From: Marinilongibacter aquaticus
GTDB lineage: Bacteria; Bacteroidota; Bacteroidia; Cytophagales; Spirosomataceae
Direction: 5' to 3'
DNA: 64,000 nt
Assembly: GCF_020149935.1 (NCBI RefSeq)
Contig: NZ_CP083757.1
Span: forward strand, 186,001 to 250,000
Below the pieces are notes generated by a model, which was given only the letters and a program-made list of their open reading frames with translations, did not search any database and was not told the origin of the DNA. Position 1 is the first letter of the stretch; each line of letters starts with the position of its first letter. The translations under genes and the position numbers were made by a program. Shown here piece after piece: positions 58,409 to 64,000 of the stretch.

Positions 58409-59639
58409 CAAGGAAATTGCGAATATTGTTTACGATACTTTTTTGAAAAAGCCCCAGGAAATACAATTGACCGCAGGGCGGTGGGTGAAGATGTACTACG
58501 ACGGCGGGGGAAGCCTTTTGAAAAGGGGCTTTTCGACGGGCGAGTACTGGGAATACGCGGGAGAGACCTTGTGCAAGAATGGGCAGTTGGTTCAATTCAG
58601 CGACGATGAGGGCCGGATTCTCGCCGACGGCAGCGGCTACGCTTACGAGTTCAGCTACAAGGACCACCTGGGCAACACCCGCGTAAGTTTCAGGGCGGAT
58701 GGAAACCAACTGGTGAAAACGGCGGAAACGGCTTTCGACCCCTGGGGAGTGGAACTGGCGGGCGTCGGGCAGAACAGCCTGTACGAAAACAGGTTCAGGT
58801 ACCAGGGAAAGGAGTCTCTTGCACTTTTCGGTCTGGGCAATATCGTCGACAGCGAGGCCCGGTATCTGGACAGGGGCACGGGGCGTTTCTGGGGCATCGA
58901 TGCCCTGGCCGACAAGAACAATGGCGTTTCGGGCTATGCCTACGTGATGAACAATCCGCTTTCCTTTGTTGATCCCTTTGGGCTGGATACCGCAAGGACG
59001 GATTTCCAGTACTCCAACGGCTACCAGACCCTGAGCGGCAGAAACAGCAGTACGTCGAATCAGTATTATGGAGTGTATCAGAATACGGTAACCCAACGGA
59101 AAGTTTCGACCGGAATACAGCCTTCTATTGCACAAAATAGAGCCAGTTGGGATAAATCAAAATATACATTAGATATTGGTGGAGGGATTTATGGAGCACT
59201 AGAAACCGCCTCCGCTCCGAGTAACCAATGGCTTGGTAAAAATGGAAAGTATTATGATAAATTGTGGGGGGGAAATCAATATACAGGTAGTCGTCTAGGA
59301 GCATTGAGGGCAGCCAGTCGATATAAAGTTGCAGGTAGTGTTACAATGCTAGCCACTGCTATAATTGGTGGGGTAGAAACCTACAATGGTTATCAGGTAG
59401 ATGGAGGTAGATTCGGATATAATGCACAAATTGCAGCTGCACAAACTGTAGGAGGAATTGGTGGAGGGATTGGAGGGGCTACTTTAGGAGCACAAATTGG
59501 CGGGGCCTTAGGGGCTTTCTTTTTTGGTGCTGGAGCTGTTTCTGGTGCAATACTAGGAGGATTTGTTGGAGGATGGATTGGCGGAGAGGTTGGAAGTAGT
59601 ACAGGAAAAGGTGCTGTAAATTTTTATCATAATAAATAA
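58395..59639 (+). CDS. Orphan RHS core cassette 2 with glycine-zipper toxin tip
   Basis: A 415-codon frame homologous to the expressed RHS gene from its codon KSDAN onward, with no own start codon; the first possible one is a TTG at 58443. A TGA at 58386 lies just upstream. The shell end (EYWEYAGETLCKNGQLVQFS), core (KDHLGNTRVSFRADGNQLVK, GRFWGIDALADKNNGVSGYA, NNPLSFVDPFGLD) and a linker to SNQYYGVY are followed at 59079 by a new AT-rich tip. Its end is a chain of Gly-x-x-x-Gly helices (GGIGGGIGGATLGAQIGGAL, GGFVGGWIGGEVGSSTG), typical of membrane-inserting toxins. Probably a silent cassette: expression would need recombination or read-through. Confidence 0.8.
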   Translation, partial: KSDANKEIANIVYDTFLKKPQEIQLTAGRWVKMYYDGGGSLLKRGFSTGEYWEYAGETLCKNGQLVQFSDDEGRILADGSGYAYEFSYKDHLGNTRVSFRADGNQLVKTAETAFDPWGVELAGVGQNSLYENRFRYQGKESLALFGLGNIVDSEARYLDRGTGRFWGIDALADKNNGVSGYAYVMNNPLSFVDPFGLDTARTDFQYSNGYQTLSGRNSSTSNQYYGVYQNTVTQRKVSTGIQPSIAQNRASWDKSKYTLDIGGGIYGALETASAPSNQWLGKNGKYYDKLWGGNQYTGSRLGALRAASRYKVAGSVTMLATAIIGGVETYNGYQVDGGRFGYNAQIAAAQTVGGIGGGIGGATLGAQIGGALGAFFFGAGAVSGAILGGFVGGWIGGEVGSSTGKGAVNFYHNK

Positions 59640-60191
59640 ATGAGCAATACGAAAATGAACAATAGAGTTGAAATTGAACTGAGTAAAAGGAAGCTCATAG
59701 TTTTACTTATCGGAGCAATAATATTTGTAACCTTTGGTTCTTTTGGGAGTAAGTTCCCAGAGAGTTTTGTGTCGACACTTTTTAGAAATCCAGAATTAAT
59801 TAGAGTTTCGAGCATTGCCGCAGTTTGCTTTTTTGGAACAGTATCGATATTTCTAGTAAAAAAAATATTCGACAAAAAACCGGGATTAGTTGTTGATGAA
59901 CAAGGAATTACAGATAATACAAGTGCTACAAGTGTTGGCCTGATTGAATGGCGTGACATAATAAGGATTGAGAAAAAAGAAGTTGCGTTAACAAGGTTTT
60001 TATTGCTTCACATCAATAATCCAGAAAAATATATTCAAAGAATCAACGATATTTTCTCTAGGCGAACGGCCCAGATGAATTTTAAAATGTATGGAACTCC
60101 GATTTCAATAGTCTCAAACTCACTAAAAATAGACTTTGAAGAATTAGAAGAGCTAATTGATGGTAAGTTGAAAAGAATGAACAATGGGTAA
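59640..60191 (+). CDS. STM3941-family membrane protein, candidate immunity protein of cassette 2
   Basis: A 183-residue protein starting directly after the cassette 2 stop codon. Two membrane helices (KLIVLLIGAIIFVTFGSFG and VSSIAAVCFFGTVSIFLV), then KKIFDKKPGLVVDEQGITDN and VGLIEWRDIIRIEK, the pattern of STM3941 family proteins. These are often found as downstream partners of RHS or other polymorphic toxins. A membrane immunity protein fits a membrane-active glycine-zipper toxin. The stop codon TAA lies within the first bases of intercassette repeat copy B. Confidence 0.7.
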   Translation: MSNTKMNNRVEIELSKRKLIVLLIGAIIFVTFGSFGSKFPESFVSTLFRNPELIRVSSIAAVCFFGTVSIFLVKKIFDKKPGLVVDEQGITDNTSATSVGLIEWRDIIRIEKKEVALTRFLLLHINNPEKYIQRINDIFSRRTAQMNFKMYGTPISIVSNSLKIDFEELEELIDGKLKRMNNG

Positions 60192-60392
60192 TGTTTCAAT
60201 AGTGTTGGTGCAAATGTTTTTCGGCTGTTATACCTATTTTTTATAAATGGGTGATGAATTTTACAATTTCTGTTTTGCCCCATACGAAACATCATGGATT
60301 TCTTGAATCCAACAAGAGACTGTTTGGGCGTGTGTGTTCCCAATTGCGTAGTTGAAAAATCAAATTCTTTGAAATAATAAATCGGACGCCAA
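60187..60392 (+). repeat. Intercassette direct repeat, copy B
   Basis: The second copy of the ~207 bp element (see 58201-58408). Here it begins inside the stop codon of the STM3941-like gene and ends in the first codons of cassette 3. Confidence 0.9.
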
Positions 60393-61578
60393 TGAGCGGA
60401 TCGGCCAAATAGACTACGACGCTTGGTTGAGGCAGCCCAAACAGATTACTTTAACAGACGGTCGCGGGATCAAATATTTTTATGACGGTGCGGGCACTTT
60501 GCTTAAAACCCTGTATTCGAATGGAGAATATTGGGAATTCGACGGGGAGTTTATTTATAAAAATGGTGGGCTGTATCAGGTCAATGATGAGGAAGGAAGG
60601 CTGCTTTACAGTGGCCAAGGCTATAAGTATGAATTTGATTACAAAGACCACCTGGGCAATACCCGCGTAAGTTTCAGGGCGGATGGAAACCAACTGGTGA
60701 AAACGGCGGAAACGGCTTTCGATCCCTGGGGAGTGGAACTGGCGGGCGTCGGGCAGAACAGCCTGTACGAAAACAGGTTCAGGTACCAGGAAAAGGAGTC
60801 TCTTGCACTTTTCGGTCTGGGCAATATTGTCGACAGCGAGGCCCGGTATCTGGACAGGGGCACGGGGCGTTTCAGGGGCATCGATGCCCTGGCCGACAAG
60901 AACAATGGCGTTTCGGGCTATGCCTACGTGATGAACAATCCGCTTTCCTTTGTCGATCCCTTCGGGCTGGATACCGCAAGGACGGATTTCCAGTACTCCA
61001 ACGGCTACCAGACCCTGAGCGGCAGAAACAGCAGTACGTCGAATCAGTATTATGGAGTGTATAGTAATACAGATCAGAAGAGTGCTTCACAGCAAATCTT
61101 TGATGGAATTTCATCCGGAATTAAAGATTTAGCCGATGCCTTAGTGCCTATCCGCCCGGCAAACGAAAATGATCCTGAAAGTCTTTCGGAGTGGTGGAAT
61201 GGAATTAAAGATGCTCCCGAAAATGTCAAAGAGATATATTCAAATGGTTCTCTTGAAGACAGGATAAGACTATCGATTTCCTTAGTTGGCCTTTTGAGGA
61301 GAAAAAAAGCTTCTTTTTCCAATGTTGTAATTGCTGGCTCCAGATCAAGTAAACTCTTGTACTTTGGACGAATTGCAGTAAATAGAGATGTTTTTCATAA
61401 CTCTATTAAACCTAAAATACTCAATAGTTCTGGGAATTTTGAAAAATTAGTGGGTACAAACCCGGATATTAAAATTGTAAGTGGAAAAATCATTTTAACT
61501 GGTTCTTCTCGAGGGCCCTTCAAAGGTAAATCATTTAATACAGGATTAAAGTCAATGGATTTTTTAAAAAGTGAATAA
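60379..61578 (+). CDS. Orphan RHS core cassette 3, mosaic, with short unassigned toxin tip
   Basis: A 400-codon frame without a start codon of its own (first TTG at 60427; TGA at 60370 upstream). Bases 60379-60735 match 56423-56779 of the expressed gene with only two differences. From 60736 to 61062 the sequence instead follows cassette 2. At 61063 it changes to an AT-rich tip of about 170 residues (SASQQIFDGISSGIKDLADA ... VVIAGSRSSKLLYFGRIAVN, KPKILNSSGNFEKLVGTNPD, GPFKGKSFNTGLKSMDFLKS). The tip has the compact, charged build of small RNase-like polymorphic toxins but is not assigned. Confidence 0.8.
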   Translation, partial: KSDANERIGQIDYDAWLRQPKQITLTDGRGIKYFYDGAGTLLKTLYSNGEYWEFDGEFIYKNGGLYQVNDEEGRLLYSGQGYKYEFDYKDHLGNTRVSFRADGNQLVKTAETAFDPWGVELAGVGQNSLYENRFRYQEKESLALFGLGNIVDSEARYLDRGTGRFRGIDALADKNNGVSGYAYVMNNPLSFVDPFGLDTARTDFQYSNGYQTLSGRNSSTSNQYYGVYSNTDQKSASQQIFDGISSGIKDLADALVPIRPANENDPESLSEWWNGIKDAPENVKEIYSNGSLEDRIRLSISLVGLLRRKKASFSNVVIAGSRSSKLLYFGRIAVNRDVFHNSIKPKILNSSGNFEKLVGTNPDIKIVSGKIILTGSSRGPFKGKSFNTGLKSMDFLKSE

Positions 61579-61580
61579 AT

Positions 61581-61916
61581 ATGGGAAGTTATTACAAACT
61601 ACAAATAAGGTTCGACGCCAAGTCAAAAGAAGCACTTACTGAAGTCTTGGGAAGTTCACATCCAGTGTATTCAAATACTTGGGTTAAAATTATCAACGAA
61701 GGTTCAGACGAAGATGCCGATGCATTAAATATTTTCATTAGATTAATAAAAGAAAACAAAGGGAAATTTAAAGAAATAGGTATCAAGCCAGAAGATATTT
61801 CTGTTTGGAGCTATTATGAATATGAAGGCCAGTGCAATATGGAATTTGAGCCAGAGATAATGAAACAATTGGGCGATTTGGGGATTGCCCTGTGCGTCAG
61901 CTGTTGGGAAAGGTAG
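61581..61916 (+). CDS. Candidate immunity protein of cassette 3
   Basis: A 111-residue protein starting 2 bp after the cassette 3 stop. Alpha/beta build: YYKLQIRFDAKSKEALTEVL, then EDADALNIFIRLIKENKGKF and ISVWSYYEYEGQCNMEFEPE, ending with LGDLGIALCVSCWER. The end, rich in aromatic and acidic residues, is shared with small proteins often seen after Bacteroidota toxin genes. Its TAG stop at 61914 abuts, in the same frame, the truncated RHS cassette 4, and may itself come from a TAC codon of the RHS core. Confidence 0.6.
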   Translation: MGSYYKLQIRFDAKSKEALTEVLGSSHPVYSNTWVKIINEGSDEDADALNIFIRLIKENKGKFKEIGIKPEDISVWSYYEYEGQCNMEFEPEIMKQLGDLGIALCVSCWER

Positions 61917-62726
61917 CAGGGAAAGGAGTCTCTGGCACTTTTCGGTCTGGGCAATATCGTCGACAGCGAGGCCCGGTATCTGGACAGGGGCACGGGGCGT
62001 TTCTGGGGCATCGATGCTCTGGCCGACAAGAACAATGGCGTTTCGGGCTATGCCTACGTGATGAATAACCCAATTAGGTTTGTTGATCCTTTTGGATTGG
62101 ATACATTAGACAATTCTCAAGCTAACTTTAATTTTGACCTTGTTAAATCTGGTGATATTTTAACATCAGGAGGGACAGTTTTAAACGAAACTGTAGTAAC
62201 TGCTAAAACTTGGAGTAGAGAACAAAAACTTATGGATCGATTTAAAACTGATTTTTTAAGTAAAAACGAATATGATAATAGAGATTATGGCCCATATATA
62301 CCTCCTGCTATTGGTTTAGAAGCATCATTTGGGGCAGATATTATTGTTGCAAACGCAAATATGAAGGGAGGTGTAGCTGTGGATGACAATAACATTATCG
62401 GATATGTTGGCGGTGCCAGTGGTTTAGGATTTTCTGGTTCAAGAATGCCCTCAATAAGTTTTGGTTTAAGCATTTACGCAATGGATAGGTCTGGAGCGAG
62501 TCCAAATCAATTTAATCTATATCAAGGACTCTTGGGCGTTAATAGTGACATTCAAATCGGTCATGGATTGATGGTTGGGTACAGCCAATCTATGATTAGA
62601 AATCCCAATGGCTCTGGGTATTTGAGAGACCCTTACGGATATTCAAGCTATTCTTTAGGAGTAGGTAAAGGATTTTCGAATAATATTAGTCTAACAAAAC
62701 CTATGCTTAAAATTAATAGAAAATGA
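61917..62726 (+). CDS. Truncated orphan RHS cassette 4 with unassigned tip
   Basis: A 270-codon frame that opens directly after the TAG of the preceding immunity gene, in the same frame. It joins the RHS core in the middle (QGKESLALFGLGNIVDSEAR, then GRFWGIDALADKNNGVSGYA, NNPIRFVDPFGLD), so the arm seen in cassettes 2 and 3 and the intercassette repeat are missing. The first ATG is at 62052. The AT-rich tip (about 62100-62726) has a helical part (SREQKLMDRFKTDFLSKNEY) and a glycine-rich beta part (IIGYVGGASGLGFSGSRMPS, GYSSYSLGVGKGFSNN). No toxin family recognised. Confidence 0.7.
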   Translation, partial: QGKESLALFGLGNIVDSEARYLDRGTGRFWGIDALADKNNGVSGYAYVMNNPIRFVDPFGLDTLDNSQANFNFDLVKSGDILTSGGTVLNETVVTAKTWSREQKLMDRFKTDFLSKNEYDNRDYGPYIPPAIGLEASFGADIIVANANMKGGVAVDDNNIIGYVGGASGLGFSGSRMPSISFGLSIYAMDRSGASPNQFNLYQGLLGVNSDIQIGHGLMVGYSQSMIRNPNGSGYLRDPYGYSSYSLGVGKGFSNNISLTKPMLKINRK

Positions 62727-63043
62727 GAACAACTAGATTGTATATTGCTATTTCTATGGCACTTTTTTCCTGTAGAACAGCAAATAAAGATGAATATATT
62801 CAAAGCATGATTAATGACGAGTTCAATATTTTACTTACTAAAAAAGGCACACTTTCAAGATTTCATTTGATCGGAACTGATATAAAATCAGGAGAACATA
62901 CCGAGTTTAAGTCAATTAATTATTCTTGGACAGCAGGATGTTATGATCAAATACTTCTAGGTGATACCATTGAGAAAAGAAAAGGGGAAATGATAATTAG
63001 AATTCACAAAAGGGATACTTTGATAACTTGTAAATTCGAGTAA
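62723..63043 (+). CDS. Small lipoprotein, candidate partner of cassette 4
   Basis: A 106-residue protein overlapping the cassette 4 stop by 4 bp (ATGA). The signal peptide ends in a lipobox-like MALFSC (Cys near 17), so it is probably an exported lipoprotein. The mature part is a small beta-rich domain (GTLSRFHLIGTDIKSGEHTE, KGEMIIRIHKRDTLITCKFE). By position it would be the immunity partner of cassette 4, acting at the envelope. Family not recognised. Confidence 0.55.
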   Translation: MRTTRLYIAISMALFSCRTANKDEYIQSMINDEFNILLTKKGTLSRFHLIGTDIKSGEHTEFKSINYSWTAGCYDQILLGDTIEKRKGEMIIRIHKRDTLITCKFE

Positions 63044-63149
63044 AATACAGTAAACCTGTAGATACTTTAGCAAATCTCCAATTTAGTTCTTTGAAAAATA
63101 GCAAGACGGCAGTCTAAAAAACGGCCTTTTCTATCCCCTAAACATCGCC

Positions 63150-63561
63150 AAAGGTAGAGCTGTTTTTGATGGCACAAAAGGAATTATGAGTTCGAATGCC
63201 GAGGTGTTTGGAATAACTTGCGTGTGGCTTTTGCAGCAGAGGATAGCCAACTTGTTATAAAACAGTCCTCAGATTTTGATGCCTTGGATTACGAGTTCAA
63301 CAAATCACAGGAGTATCTTCCAATCATTTCAAATACCAGAAGCAGGAGCGTATAGAAGATTTTGACCTGGGAGTAGATTTCTTTAAATATCGGGTTTCAG
63401 ATCCAATAATTGGCCGTTTCTGGAGCGTTGATCCCCTCAGCGAAAAATACCCGTACAATTCGCCCTATGCTTTTCAGGAGAATAAGTGTGGAGTTGGAGG
63501 GCATGACAAAATAAAGTGCGAACAATTCAGAGATGGAGGGAGGATTTGTAATTGTGATTAA
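63150..63561 (+). pseudogene. Decayed RHS core fragment
   Basis: Two frames joined by a shift carry an RHS core of a different subtype: EDSQLVIKQSSDFDALDYEF in one, then YQKQERIEDFDLGVDFFKYR, VSDPIIGRFWSVDPLSEKYP and YNSPYAFQENK in another, ending at TAA 63559-63561. There is no start and no toxin tip. It marks the right end of the RHS cassette row and shows that an unrelated RHS gene also stood here. Confidence 0.75.
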
Positions 63562-63601
63562 GTCAGATCTAATTTTTATATTCCCTTATTAATTAGAACA
63601 T

Positions 63602-64000
63602 GTGGTCAATAAGAAGTATGTCAAAAAATTAGTTTCTGATGAGAATAGTGTCTTGAAGGATTACTTCTCAGAAGAATATGCTTTAGGTCAATTTCATGCC
63701 CATTCTAAAAATGGAAGTTGGAGGAGTTTGTTAGCGTTTTTCATTTTTATTCTGGCCGTTCTGTCTCTTTTACCTTATTTGACTTATGGCATTGGTAGTA
63801 TTTACTTCACTTCTGAACTGATTATTCTAGGAATAGTAGTTTTGCCATCGGGTGTTAAAAGAATAGAGGAGATTTTAAGATTTGACTTCAATAAGAGCTT
63901 ACAAATCAAATTTTTACTTCCATGGCTTTTCCTTATTGTCTTTAATGGATTGTATTTAAGTTCGGAGATATCGATTGCCCAGGAAGAAAAGGAAATTGCT
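63602..64000 (+). CDS. Unrecognised membrane protein, partial at the window edge
   Basis: An open frame from a GTG at 63602 to the edge of the window (133 codons seen). A charged N-terminus (VNKKYVKKLVSDENSVLKDY) is followed by membrane segments near 47-63 (LLAFFIFILAVLSLLPYL), 70-87 (FTSELIILGIVVLPSG) and 110-125 (FLLPWLFLIVFNGLYL). A candidate membrane immunity or unrelated protein. The start is uncertain because the ATG one base earlier is in another frame that soon stops. Confidence 0.5.
   Translation, partial: MVNKKYVKKLVSDENSVLKDYFSEEYALGQFHAHSKNGSWRSLLAFFIFILAVLSLLPYLTYGIGSIYFTSELIILGIVVLPSGVKRIEEILRFDFNKSLQIKFLLPWLFLIVFNGLYLSSEISIAQEEKEIA

Overview
The window looks like chromosomal DNA of a Bacteroidota bacterium, most likely of the Cytophagales. 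The grounds are a SusC/SusD pair with an ECF sigma/FecR regulatory pair, several proteins typical of the phylum (DUF6443-type RHS protein, DUF983, DUF456, DUF3037 next to a HipA-like kinase, large PIG-L deacetylase), a promoter of the Bacteroidota -33/-7 type (TTTG-N19-TAnnTTTG) before hppA, and almost no Shine-Dalgarno signals. No species is claimed.

Layout. 1-1.4 kb: divergent SpoIIM-like and RDD membrane proteins. 1.6-19.7 kb: a glycan-utilisation region with ECF sigma factor, FecR anti-sigma factor, SusC, SusD, a Tat-type pyruvyl-transferase-family protein, an AraC regulator, a GH29 alpha-L-fucosidase overlapping a zinc alcohol dehydrogenase, a parallel beta-helix protein with a C-terminal PDZ module, and a double-domain GDPD, followed by a 1.2 kb AT-rich gap and an acetyltransferase. 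Together they suggest uptake and breakdown of a fucose-containing glycan under two layers of control. 19.7-23.4 kb: a second AraC regulator, DUF983, then a small AT-rich pair (a membrane protein resembling phage-abortive-infection proteins and a Trypco2-like protein) beside tRNA-Ser(UGA). 23.5-31.6 kb: housekeeping genes (gluconokinase, M20 hydrolase, an ABC exporter-like operon with a His-rich loop and a DUF3299-like protein, peroxiredoxin, GH25, pgi). 31.9-38.7 kb: a six-gene minus-strand run (PIG-L, Bat-type vWA, small protein, purC, aminotransferase, DUF456). 38.7-47.6 kb: subtilase, hppA, serine hydrolase, dioxygenase lipoprotein, HipA-like kinase plus DUF3037. 48-50 kb: an AT-rich propeller lipoprotein and two decayed genes.

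50.1-63.6 kb is the most striking part: a Sec-exported two-gene RHS system whose GC-rich body ends in an AT-rich nuclease-like toxin with its immunity gene. It is followed by a row of promoterless RHS C-terminal cassettes, each carrying a different AT-rich toxin tip and its own candidate immunity gene. Two cassettes are preceded by the same ~207 bp element. One cassette is a mosaic: a 357 bp arm almost identical to the expressed gene, then a segment matching the neighbouring cassette. This is the expected structure of a reservoir from which new toxin tips could be recombined onto the expressed RHS protein. The window ends inside an unrecognised membrane protein gene.
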